From NCBI GenBank assembly GCA_964430085.1, contig CAYSES010000006.1, forward strand, positions 1 to 27,937: 27,937 nucleotides of DNA, written 5' to 3'. The notes under the pieces are model-generated. The model ran no database searches, was not told the DNA's origin, and saw only the letters and a program-made list of their open reading frames with translations. Shown here in pieces: positions 14,695 to 22,149 of the stretch. The translations under genes were made by a program, and so were the position numbers. Each line of letters starts with the position of its first letter. Positions within the stretch are counted from its first letter, which is position 1. Source of the DNA: RBG-13-33-26 sp964430085. GTDB taxonomy: Archaea; Nanobdellota; Nanobdellia; Pacearchaeales; GW2011-AR1.

Positions 14695-14794
14695 NNNNNN
14701 NNNNNNNNNNNNNNNNNNNNNNNNNNNNNNNNNNNNNNNNNNNNNNNNNNNNNNNNNNNNNNNNNNNNNNNNNNNNNNNNNNNNNNNNNNNNNN
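14695..14794. other. 100-N assembly gap
   Basis: Exactly 100 unknown bases, the conventional placeholder for a gap of unknown length. It should hold the lemA 3' end and the htpX 5' end. The missing HtpX N-terminus alone needs more than 200 bp, so the true gap is probably longer than 100 bp. Confidence 0.95.
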
Positions 14795-15318
14795 TCACTC
14801 TCAGCAATCTTCAAATATTCTCTTGGTTTTTTGCCGTAAATTCCTGCAAAGAAAACTCCGGGGAAAGTCTTGCATAAATTGTTGTAAGCAAGAATGCTGT
14901 CATTGTAATATTGTCTTGAATATGCAATTTTGTCTTCTGTTGTTGATAACTCTCTCTGTAGTTCTAAAAAATTCTCATTTGCCTTAAGGTTTGGATAATT
15001 TTCTGCAAGTGCAAAAATTGATTTCAATGCAGATTCAAGTTTATCATTCGCTTTGACTTTCGCTTCGATATTTCCTGCAGCAACAAGTGCCTTCCTAGCA
15101 TCAGTAACTTCTTTTATGATCCCTTTCTCATGCTTCGCATATCCTTTAACAGTTTCAATAAGATTTGGGATTAAGTCAGCTCTCCTTTTTAATTGAACAT
15201 CTATCTGAGATAAGGAATTATCAATTCTATTTCCTAAAATCGCAAATCTATTAAAAAAATAGAAGAATATGATTGCGATTAAAGCAACAGTACCCATAAT
15301 TATCCAGGTTAATAACAT
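14795..15318 (-). CDS. lemA: LemA family membrane protein (3' end in assembly gap)
   Basis: About 174 residues visible of a family usually near 180-200. An N-terminal membrane helix (WIIMGTVALIAIIFFYFF) is followed by the LemA helical bundle: GNRIDNSLSQIDVQLKRRAD, LIPNLIETVKGYAKHEKG, ENYPNLKANENFLELQREL, EDKIAYSRQYYNDSILAYNN and FPGVFFA. LemA proteins are single-pass and often paired with HtpX or other membrane proteases; biochemical function is poorly defined. The start at 15318 is supported by the shared TATA box centred exactly 25.5 bp upstream. Only a few C-terminal residues are probably lost in the gap. Confidence 0.92.
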
Positions 15319-15339
15319 GTATTACATAAAAAATTAATA

Positions 15340-15347
15340 TTTATAAA
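15340..15347. promoter_or_regulatory. Shared palindromic TATA box for lemA and ferredoxin genes
   Basis: TTTATAAA, a perfect 8-bp palindrome centred at 15343.5, lies exactly 25.5 bp from the lemA ATG (15318, minus strand) and 25.5 bp from the ferredoxin ATG (15369, plus strand). The gap between the two ATGs is exactly 50 bp. One box appears to serve both directions. Confidence 0.7.
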
Positions 15348-15368
15348 CCTACTTATCTAAAATTTAAA

Positions 15369-15551
15369 ATGGTTAAAATAGAGGTAGATAAAGAGAAGTG
15401 TATAGGATGTGGACTTTGTCCTACTGTTTGCCCAGAAGTTTTTGCTTTGGGGAAAGATGGAAAGGCATATGTTAAACAGCAGAAGGATATTCCTTGCGTT
15501 AAGGAGGCTCTTGAATCCTGTCCAGTCCAAGCGATAAGCGAAGACGAATAA
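15369..15551 (+). CDS. Single-cluster [4Fe-4S] ferredoxin
   Basis: 60 residues of the small monocluster ferredoxin family. C11, C14, C17 in CIGCGLC and a distal cysteine (SCPVQAI) bind one [4Fe-4S] cluster; the remaining cysteines (TVCPEVF and DIPCVKEAL) match the disulfide or extra-cysteine positions of Thermotoga/Pyrococcus-type ferredoxins. It carries low-potential electrons, for instance between pyruvate ferredoxin oxidoreductase and hydrogenase-type enzymes, none of which are in the window. PEP synthase follows 34 bp later with its own TATA-like box. The start is fixed by the shared palindromic TATA box. Confidence 0.93.
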   Translation: MVKIEVDKEKCIGCGLCPTVCPEVFALGKDGKAYVKQQKDIPCVKEALESCPVQAISEDE

Positions 15552-15585
15552 AAATATTTATTAACTATATCTGCATTTTTATTAC

Positions 15586-18009
15586 ATGAAAGAAAAAGAG
15601 GAAAAGATAGATTTCATAAAATGGTTTTCTGAATTGGATAAAAATTCGGGACCTGTTGCAGGAGGAAAGGGTGCAAATCTTTCTGAAATATATAATCTGG
15701 GAATAAATGTTCCTCCTGGTTTTGTAATCACAGCACAAGCATATGATTACTTTATAAAAAAGGCGGGGATAAAAGATAATATAAAAAAACTCCTAGGAGA
15801 AATAGATTATGAAAATACAAAAGAACTTAGCGAAACAACACAAAAGATTAGAGAATTAATTGTAAAAGCCAGTTTCCCAAAAGAAATGGAAGAGGAGATT
15901 CTTGAATCATACAGTCTTTTGGATGCTAACAATGTAAAGAATGTTAAAGGTACAATCCTTGAAATTCTAAAGACTTCTGAACCAATCTTTGTAGCAGTCA
16001 GAAGTTCAGCAACAACAGAGGATTTGGCAGCAGCAAGTTTTGCAGGCCAACAAGAAACTTTCCTCAATGTAAAAGGGAACTCAGAATTATTATTAAGTAT
16101 AAAAAAATGTTTTGCATCATTGTTTACAGCAAGGGCTACATATTACAGAAATAAAAAAGGTTTTGAGCATACAAAGGCAAGCCTTGCTGTAGTTGTGCAA
16201 AGGATGATTGATTCTGATAAATCAGGCGTTATATTTTCAAAAGATCCAACAAACAGAAGTGATAATATCATATGTGAAGCAGTTTTTGGATTAGGAGAAG
16301 GAATTGTTTCAGGACAGATTACCCCCGATAAATATGTAATTTCTCAAAATTTAGAGATATTAGATAAGAAAATTTCTGATAAAGAAATAGCAATTACAAG
16401 AAATTCATCAGGAAAACAAGAAACAATTAAGTTGACAGAAGAAAAATCCAAACAACAAGTTCTAAAAGATTATGAAATAAAAAAATTAGCAGAGATATCA
16501 TTAAAATTAGAAGACCATTACAAAAAACCACAGGATATAGAATTTGCAATTGAAGGAGAAGGGATATATATTGTGCAAACACGACCAGTAACAACAATAG
16601 GAAAAAGGGAAAAAGAAGAAGAACTTAAAGGAGAGATTATACTAAGTGGCCTTGGGGCATCTCCAGGAATTGCTTCAGGAAAAATAAGAATAGTAAAAGA
16701 ATTATCAGATCTAGACAAAATTAAGCAAGGTGATGTATTAGTTACAAAAATGACTAATCCCGATATGGTTGTAAGTATGCAAAAATGTGCGGCAATAGTA
16801 ACTGATGAAGGAGGGATAACAGCTCATGCTGCTATTGTTTCTAGGGAGATGGGAATTCCAGCTGTTGTAGGAACAAGACTAGCTACAACAAAATTGAAAG
16901 AAGGAGAAGTTATAACTGTTGATGGTTCAACAGGACAAATTTATAAGGGCAAGGTTGCAGAAACACAAAAAAAAGAAATCCTACCTGTAAGTGCAAAAAC
17001 AAAGACAAAAATAAAAGTTATTGTTGATTTGCCAAGCTTTGCAGAAAGAGCTTCTAGAACAGGGATAAAACAAATAGGATTAACAAGAATAGAAGGAATA
17101 ATCGCCGAATCAGGGAAGCATCCAAATTACTTCTTAGAAAAGGGGAATATTGATGATTATGAAGAGATAATTTTTAAAGGAATAAATGGGATAGCTAAGT
17201 TCTTTGATGAAATGTGGATAAGAACTTCAGATATAAGAAGTGATGAATTTAAAAATCTTGAAGGAGCTCCAAAAAAAGTTGAAGTAAACCCAATGTTAGG
17301 TCTTCATGGGATAAGATATGGTTTAAAGAATCCTAAAATATTAAAAGCTGAATTAAAGGCATTGAAAAGAGTAGTTGAAAAATCAGGAAAAAAGATAGGT
17401 GTAATGATGCCCCAAATAATCTCTGTAAGTGAATTACAAAAAGTAAAAGAATTCTTAAAAGAAATAAATTTTTCAGAAGTCAAAACAGGGATAATGGTTG
17501 AAACCCCTGCAGCTGTTCAATTAATAAAAGATTTTTGTAATGAGGGTATGGATTTTATTTCTTTTGGGACTAATGATTTAACACAGTACATCCTTGCAGT
17601 AGACAGAGGGAATGAAAAAGTCCAGGATCTTTATAATGAAATGCATCCTGCAGTATTGCATCAGCTTGAATTTGTTATAAGGGTGTGTAAAAGAAATAAT
17701 GTTGAAACAAGTATTTGTGGACAAGCTGGAAGCAGGAAAGAAATGGCACGGTTTTTAGTGGAAAGAGGGATTGACAGTATCAGTGTAAATGCTGATGTCG
17801 CAAAGGAGATATCTGATTATGTCGCAGAAGTAGAAAAAGAAATTGGAGAAGCAGTCAGAGAATATCAACCAAAAGAAGAAAAAGATACTGAAGATTTCGT
17901 CAAACCTCAAAATGCAATTCCTGAAGAAGAAACTCCAAAAATAAATGGTTCTGAAGAGAATGGAGAAGATAAAGAATCTTCCGAAGATAAAAGTCTTGAT
18001 ATCTTTTAA
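15586..18009 (+). CDS. ppsA: Phosphoenolpyruvate synthase (pyruvate, water dikinase)
   Basis: 807 residues. It converts pyruvate plus ATP to PEP plus AMP and phosphate, the entry to gluconeogenesis. Order: N-terminal ATP-grasp domain (GPVAGGKGANLSEI, VRSSATTEDLAAASFAGQQE), central phosphohistidine swivelling domain with catalytic His in DEGGITAHAAIVSREMGIPA, and C-terminal PEP/pyruvate TIM-barrel (MLGLHGIRYG, GIMVETPAAVQL, FISFGTNDLTQYILAVDR, and SICGQAGS with the conserved Cys). The last roughly 45 residues are an acidic, low-complexity Glu/Ser/Asp tail not needed for catalysis. A TATTTATTA box near 15555-15563 lies about 26 bp before the ATG. AMP released here could connect with AMP made by the MTAP-APRT fusion; that link is inference. 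Confidence 0.96.
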   Translation: MKEKEEKIDFIKWFSELDKNSGPVAGGKGANLSEIYNLGINVPPGFVITAQAYDYFIKKAGIKDNIKKLLGEIDYENTKELSETTQKIRELIVKASFPKEMEEEILESYSLLDANNVKNVKGTILEILKTSEPIFVAVRSSATTEDLAAASFAGQQETFLNVKGNSELLLSIKKCFASLFTARATYYRNKKGFEHTKASLAVVVQRMIDSDKSGVIFSKDPTNRSDNIICEAVFGLGEGIVSGQITPDKYVISQNLEILDKKISDKEIAITRNSSGKQETIKLTEEKSKQQVLKDYEIKKLAEISLKLEDHYKKPQDIEFAIEGEGIYIVQTRPVTTIGKREKEEELKGEIILSGLGASPGIASGKIRIVKELSDLDKIKQGDVLVTKMTNPDMVVSMQKCAAIVTDEGGITAHAAIVSREMGIPAVVGTRLATTKLKEGEVITVDGSTGQIYKGKVAETQKKEILPVSAKTKTKIKVIVDLPSFAERASRTGIKQIGLTRIEGIIAESGKHPNYFLEKGNIDDYEEIIFKGINGIAKFFDEMWIRTSDIRSDEFKNLEGAPKKVEVNPMLGLHGIRYGLKNPKILKAELKALKRVVEKSGKKIGVMMPQIISVSELQKVKEFLKEINFSEVKTGIMVETPAAVQLIKDFCNEGMDFISFGTNDLTQYILAVDRGNEKVQDLYNEMHPAVLHQLEFVIRVCKRNNVETSICGQAGSRKEMARFLVERGIDSISVNADVAKEISDYVAEVEKEIGEAVREYQPKEEKDTEDFVKPQNAIPEEETPKINGSEENGEDKESSEDKSLDIF

Positions 18010-18020
18010 CATCACAAAAT

Positions 18021-18028
18021 TTTATAAA
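18021..18028 (+). promoter_or_regulatory. TATA box of the gene pair at 18050-19271
   Basis: TTTATAAA centred exactly 25.5 bp before the ATG at 18050; it probably drives both linked genes. Confidence 0.6.
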
Positions 18029-18049
18029 TAAAAAAACCCTATGTATTAG

Positions 18050-18508
18050 ATGGCTAAAAAAGGAGAAATGGTACAAAAAAAAGAAAAAACTAATTTGCCT
18101 GTTTCTGAAAAAAAAGCTGGTATTGAAAAAATTCTTGTTGAAAATTTTGTCTCTCTGCAAAAAGTAATGACTAATCTAGCAGTAAAATTTGACAACCTTT
18201 CCAGTCAGATATCAAAACTTTTGGAATTGTTTGAAATTTCTGCTAAAACATTAGCTGAAAAGGATTACACCGCAGGAGAAAAAAAGATCACAGACAAATT
18301 GAATAATCTTCTTGATCAAAATAAAGTCATTGCCCGCGGAGTTGCACTTCTTCATGAAAGAGAGAATCCAAAAGAAACAGAACAGATGATGGCTCCGCCT
18401 GTTCAGCACATGGAAAAAATGCCTGAGCCTCTTCCAAAACCAAAACAAGAGTTACCAAAACCTATACCCGGACAATCAAATCAAAAATTCAAAAGTATGG
18501 CTATGTAG
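18050..18508 (+). CDS. Hypothetical coiled-coil protein with proline-rich tail, 152 aa
   Basis: No named family recognised. A basic N-terminus (AKKGEMVQKKEK) leads to a long helical region (about residues 24-105) with heptad-like hydrophobics (ILVENFVSLQKVMTNLAVKF, LSSQISKLLELFEIS), suggesting a coiled coil or oligomerisation bundle. A low-complexity Pro/Lys tail (EPLPKPKQELPKPIPGQ) follows. There is no signal peptide, so it is probably cytoplasmic. The next gene starts 1 nt after this stop and also has a Pro-rich linker, so the two are surely one transcript and probably partners. Confidence 0.7.
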   Translation: MAKKGEMVQKKEKTNLPVSEKKAGIEKILVENFVSLQKVMTNLAVKFDNLSSQISKLLELFEISAKTLAEKDYTAGEKKITDKLNNLLDQNKVIARGVALLHERENPKETEQMMAPPVQHMEKMPEPLPKPKQELPKPIPGQSNQKFKSMAM

Positions 18509-18509
18509 C

Positions 18510-19271
18510 ATGGAAGAAACATCCTCAAGCGAGTTCAAAAAATTTTTTCTGCTTACCTTCACACAGGAATTAATAAAACATTCTGAAAAAAGGGAGATTA
18601 TTAGGCTCCAGAATATAATTAATTTTGAAGAACATAGAAAAAAAGAAAAATCATTATTGCCGCTTCCTCCGATTCCTGAACCTCCACTAAAAAAAGAGAC
18701 TCAGAAACTGGGGGTAAAAAAAGAAATCGCACCAAAAAAGATCCCCCCTAGACCAAGAACACAGCCTCTTGTAAGACCAATTGAAAAACCAATGATAGTG
18801 ATCCCAGAACCAAAATTGCCAGAACATTTAAGATATTTAAGACCTGTAGCAGCTAAGGAAATAGAAATAGACCTTGGAAAACTAAATCCTTTAATAAGAG
18901 ACAGAGCAGTAAGGATAATTGAAGCAAATCCAGGAGAAAAGGTCAAAGTTACAGGTACTATGGGCACACAACCCACAGGGATAATTCTAAGCAAAGAAGA
19001 AATTGATGATATAATAAATAAATTCTCTGAAAAATCAAAAATTCCTACAACAGAAGGAGTTTATAGAGTAATAGTAGGAAATCTCAGTCTTTCTGCGGTT
19101 ATTTCTAATGTAGTTGGTTCAAAGTTTGTAATAAAAAAGATAATAGCTCCCCCGCCACAACAGCCCCAAATGAATAATAAAACGTATCAGATAATCCCTC
19201 AATCAATAAGAAATACTTTTATGAAAAATCAACAGGTACAGCGGTTACCTCCTCCTTCGAGAGTTCGTTAA
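18510..19271 (+). CDS. Hypothetical protein with proline-rich linker and compact C-terminal domain, 253 aa
   Basis: No named family recognised. A helical N-terminus (KKFFLLTFTQELIKHSEKRE, about residues 9-50) is followed by a Pro/Lys-rich linker (about 51-105). A globular domain of about 105 residues follows: IDLGKLNPLIRDRAVRIIEA, then EKVKVTGTMGTQPTGIILSK, IDDIINKFSEKSKIPTTEGV, YRVIVGNLSLSAVISNVVGS. A disordered Gln/Pro-rich tail ends the protein. It starts 1 nt after the coiled-coil gene, so translation is probably coupled. The gene ends inside the last 53 bp of the convergent surface-protein gene. Confidence 0.7.
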   Translation: MEETSSSEFKKFFLLTFTQELIKHSEKREIIRLQNIINFEEHRKKEKSLLPLPPIPEPPLKKETQKLGVKKEIAPKKIPPRPRTQPLVRPIEKPMIVIPEPKLPEHLRYLRPVAAKEIEIDLGKLNPLIRDRAVRIIEANPGEKVKVTGTMGTQPTGIILSKEEIDDIINKFSEKSKIPTTEGVYRVIVGNLSLSAVISNVVGSKFVIKKIIAPPPQQPQMNNKTYQIIPQSIRNTFMKNQQVQRLPPPSRVR

Positions 19272-20682
19272 TTATATCCCTAAGCCATTTAATCTTATCC
19301 TGTTCCATCTGAGATTTTAATGTCTCGTTATCTAATCCTGAATCATAAGTCTTCTCAATCCAATAATCTCCAATTTGATATTTAATAACATATCTTCCGT
19401 TAAATAGTTCTGATTTGACTATTTGTACAGAGGAATTTCCAAATTCAGAAATGAGGATATCTTTTTCTTCATCTGTTAATGGCACAACATTAAAATTTTC
19501 TATGATTGTTTCATTGATCATGGCAGTCTCGTTTGTTTGATTAATAATCACATTAGATATTTCAGAATAATTTGTACTCACTAAAACCTGATTACCTTCA
19601 TAGGTTATTTGGATTACTTTATCAGAAAGACTCTTAGAATCTGTTTTTACACTTCCAGACAAAAGTTCAACACTCTCATTCTTATTGAGGTTATAAATAA
19701 AGGGGTTATCTACAGAAACTTCTCCATTAATCTCTGTTATTACAGGCTCTGACACAACACTTCCAGTGGGGCTTAATAAACCTAAAAAGAAATTGGAAAT
19801 TGCTTTAAAAAATCGTGAGATGACTCCGCCAGTTATAGGCGCATTGCTTTCTTCTTCAGAATTTGTTTCGGGGGTAGGTTTTGTTTCAACATTATCAGAG
19901 GTTGATTCAATTGTATCAGAAGTTGTTTCTTCAGATTGTTGTTCTGATGGAGGTTCTATATCTGATTCAGAAGTTGATGGCTGTTCTGTTGGTTGTTCAG
20001 AAATTTCTGTTGTTTCTTGTGGGATGGATGATTGTTCAGGTTCAGTTTCTTCAGGAGTTTGTTCTAATGCTTCTTCAGAATCATTAGCCGCAGAATCTTT
20101 GGAGGGGGATTCTTGTGTAGAATTGTTTGTTGATTGTTCGGGGGGGATTTCTTCAATGGATGTTTCTTCACTCTCATTCTGCTGAGCCTGTGACTCTTCT
20201 GTAATATTTTCTTCAGAATTATTAAAATTAGCAATAACACTTTGATTTTCTTCTACATCACTAATATTTTCAATATTGCTTTGATTATCAGAAATCTGGC
20301 TTTCATTTGATTGGTCTGTTGTCGAAAAATCAGTTTCATCATTTTGTTCTTTTTTAATTTCATCCATATTGTCATTTTGAATTTTTTTAGATATCAATGT
20401 AAAATAAACAACAGGATGGATAATATTCTCTTCCAAAGAATTCCCTATTTGTGAATTTAATCCAGAATCAGAAATAGTATTCCCAGTAATCTTTCCCCGA
20501 AAACTTAAAAAAAATAATATAAAAAGAGCCAGAATTCCAATAGCAAGAAAAATAAATTTTTTATTATCTATTTTTTTAACCCCCCGATATTCTGAGATAA
20601 CTTTCCCATTTACCCTACGGCTATGATAAACATATGGACCATACAACTTTCCATTTCTTTTAATATATTTTTTATACACCAT
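19219..20682 (-). CDS. Membrane-anchored surface protein with long Ser/Glu/Gln/Thr-rich region
   Basis: 487 residues. The cytoplasmic N-terminus carries KYIKRNGKLYGPYVYHSRRV and NGKVISEYRG, a short basic motif of the G-K-x-Y-G-P-Y type that I associate with DPANN membrane proteins. One transmembrane helix (KFIFLAIGILALFILFFLSF) is followed by RGKITGNTI. Residues about 100-290 are low complexity (E, S, Q, T, N, P) with many N-x-S/T sites, a likely glycosylated stalk. A short hydrophobic stretch (ISRFFKAISNFFLGLLSPTG) precedes a C-terminal domain of strands ending in YVIKYQIGDYWIEKTYDS. Function unknown. A TATTTTAAT-type box near 20704-20711 lies about 25 bp upstream. The 3' 53 bp also code, on the other strand, for the end of the gene at 18510. 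Confidence 0.75.
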   Translation of the reverse strand: MVYKKYIKRNGKLYGPYVYHSRRVNGKVISEYRGVKKIDNKKFIFLAIGILALFILFFLSFRGKITGNTISDSGLNSQIGNSLEENIIHPVVYFTLISKKIQNDNMDEIKKEQNDETDFSTTDQSNESQISDNQSNIENISDVEENQSVIANFNNSEENITEESQAQQNESEETSIEEIPPEQSTNNSTQESPSKDSAANDSEEALEQTPEETEPEQSSIPQETTEISEQPTEQPSTSESDIEPPSEQQSEETTSDTIESTSDNVETKPTPETNSEEESNAPITGGVISRFFKAISNFFLGLLSPTGSVVSEPVITEINGEVSVDNPFIYNLNKNESVELLSGSVKTDSKSLSDKVIQITYEGNQVLVSTNYSEISNVIINQTNETAMINETIIENFNVVPLTDEEKDILISEFGNSSVQIVKSELFNGRYVIKYQIGDYWIEKTYDSGLDNETLKSQMEQDKIKWLRDIINELSKEEVTAVPVDFS

Positions 20683-20746
20683 CTTTTTTGTAGGGTAACT
20701 ATTATTAAAATAAGAGAATGTATTTAAATTTTTGGAATTCTTTTAA

Positions 20747-21013
20747 TTAAGAACTAGTTTCTTCTGATTGTGGTTGCTGATAAGGAACTAAGATTATACT
20801 TTGATCCTCCCCAGTAGGAATCTGGACAAATCCATTAGTCTGTACCTGTGCTAATATTGTATTAATCAAATCCACTTGAGCCTGATTGTATCCTTGGATT
20901 ACTAAACCGTTAATTGCGGGCCTTATTAAAAAAACATATCCGATTATTCCCAACAATAAAATTACTGTTATCGCCAGAACCAATATTAATACATCACGTT
21001 TGTCTTTTTTCAT
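20747..21013 (-). CDS. Small single-helix membrane-anchored protein, 88 aa
   Basis: A short basic N-terminus (MKKDKRD) and one strong transmembrane helix (VLILVLAITVILLLGIIGYVFLI, residues about 8-30), then about 55 residues outside ending in a Gln/Ser/Glu-rich tail. The segment QGYNQAQVDLINTILAQVQT looks like an amphipathic helix. No family named. A TTTAAA box at 21035-21040 is centred about 25 bp upstream of the ATG at 21013. It lies between two other one-helix surface proteins on the same strand, so this is a surface-protein cluster. Confidence 0.7.
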   Translation of the reverse strand: MKKDKRDVLILVLAITVILLLGIIGYVFLIRPAINGLVIQGYNQAQVDLINTILAQVQTNGFVQIPTGEDQSIILVPYQQPQSEETSS

Positions 21014-21034
21014 AGGGTAAAAAGGACTATCCTC

Positions 21035-21040
21035 TTTAAA
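21035..21040 (-). promoter_or_regulatory. TATA box of the small membrane-anchored protein gene
   Basis: TTTAAA centred 24.5 bp upstream of ATG 21013, just before the stop of the upstream gene. Confidence 0.45.
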
Positions 21041-21045
21041 AAGTT

Positions 21046-21786
21046 TTAGTTAGTAATTATCTCAACTAAAGTTGTTACATCTTTCCATGAAATGCCTTCT
21101 GATGCTTTTACATAAAGAGAGATTACATCTCCGGGTTCAAAGGAAACAGTGCCTGCAGATTGAACATCATAATCATTCTTTACACCTGTTGAGTCAATGA
21201 TAAAACTATTACCAAATTGTATTGGTTCGCCGTTTTTGTATATAACAATTTCCAAATCGCCATTTCCATCAAGAATTTCTAAATTAGTAGAAATGCCTAC
21301 AATGCTCCCAGGTCTCATCATGACGTATCCTTTTTCTAAGCTTCCTGTAACTCCTGCAGATGTTTTCAAAAATCCTGATTGATCCATTTCTTCATTAAAT
21401 CCAAAATTCAAAAATTCTCTTTTATCTTGAGAAACAATAATGTCTCCCTGAGATTTTATTTTGTCAGTTGAGTAGGTTATAACAAAAATTTTCTCATTTT
21501 CTTCTATAGATTTATTATAGTTTACCTGATAAATTGCCAGATTTGCATCAGTAACATTCTTTATATTGACTTCTTTAGGTAAATCATTAAAATTAACTTC
21601 AGTTATGTTATTTATATTTTCAGAATTAATTCCTTTTTTCTCTACAAATTTCTCAACGTAATTTTTAGTTGTTTCAGAAATCTTACTATCCTCATTATTA
21701 GTAGCTGTTATAAAAACACTTGTTATTAACAAGGCGATTACACAAATTGATAAAATTACAAATAGTTTACTCGTCCCCTTTTTCAT
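21046..21786 (-). CDS. Secreted or membrane-anchored protein with C-terminal jelly-roll-like domain
   Basis: 246 residues. An N-terminal hydrophobic segment (LFVILSICVIALLITSVFI) serves as signal or anchor. Residues about 30-140 are charged and Asn-rich with several N-x-S/T sites. The last about 95 residues (KGYVMMRPGSIVGISTNLEI, GDLEIVIYKNGEPIQFGN, VSFEPGDVISLYVKASEG) have the spacing of a beta-sandwich/jelly-roll domain of the kind found in C1q/TNF-like, BclA-like and viral structural proteins: a strand with PGSI-GIS, then a K-N-G turn, then F-x-P-G-D. The domain idea is inference; the secretion signal is seen. It is divergent from the DUF357 gene, with separate TATA boxes. Confidence 0.7.
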   Translation of the reverse strand: MKKGTSKLFVILSICVIALLITSVFITATNNEDSKISETTKNYVEKFVEKKGINSENINNITEVNFNDLPKEVNIKNVTDANLAIYQVNYNKSIEENEKIFVITYSTDKIKSQGDIIVSQDKREFLNFGFNEEMDQSGFLKTSAGVTGSLEKGYVMMRPGSIVGISTNLEILDGNGDLEIVIYKNGEPIQFGNSFIIDSTGVKNDYDVQSAGTVSFEPGDVISLYVKASEGISWKDVTTLVEIITN

Positions 21787-21809
21787 AAGTAAAATAACAG
21801 ATTGTTATA

Positions 21810-21815
21810 TTTAAA
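21810..21815 (-). promoter_or_regulatory. TATA box of the jelly-roll-like surface protein gene
   Basis: TTTAAA centred about 26.5 bp upstream of ATG 21786. Confidence 0.45.
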
Positions 21816-21837
21816 CATTGCTATGTATTTTGAAAAT

Positions 21838-21845
21838 TTTATAAA
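21838..21845 (+). promoter_or_regulatory. TATA box of the DUF357 gene
   Basis: TTTATAAA centred exactly 25.5 bp upstream of ATG 21867. Confidence 0.55.
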
Positions 21846-21866
21846 TATAAGAAGTGTATAATTTAA

Positions 21867-22148
21867 ATGAAAGATAAGATTACAAAAGAAAAAATTGAAA
21901 AATATTTTAATATAACTAAAAGTGCACTTATAGAAGCAAAAAAGAATATAATAAAAGGAAAAGAAGCTTATTCAAAAGAGATAATAAATATGGTTGAAAA
22001 TTATATTTCTGATGCACTCCATTTTGAAAAAAAAGGAGATTATGTAAATGCTTTTGCAGCATTAAATTATGCTCATGGGTGGCTTGATGCAGGAGTAAGA
22101 TTAGATATATTTGATGTCAAAAATGATAAATTGTTTACTGTAAAATAG
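21867..22148 (+). CDS. DUF357 family protein
   Basis: 93 residues. The C-terminal half, ENYISDALHFEKKGDYVNAF followed by AALNYAHGWLDAGVRLDIFD, is the signature of the archaeal DUF357 family: an all-helical small protein with the conserved AFAALNYAHGWLDAG stretch. The biochemical role of this family is unknown to me. It is full length. The stop lies 1 bp from the stop of the convergent diadenylate cyclase gene. Confidence 0.9.
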   Translation: MKDKITKEKIEKYFNITKSALIEAKKNIIKGKEAYSKEIINMVENYISDALHFEKKGDYVNAFAALNYAHGWLDAGVRLDIFDVKNDKLFTVK

Positions 22149-22149
22149 T

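Noticed and set aside
14017..15318. Single LemA-HtpX fusion protein
   Set aside because: The joining segment is 100 Ns; HtpX N-terminal helices are missing and the usual order is two separate genes.
19766..20185. Plus-strand Ser/Val-rich ORF of 139 aa
   Set aside because: Antisense shadow of the low-complexity Ser/Glu/Gln region of the minus-strand surface protein; no start context and biased composition.
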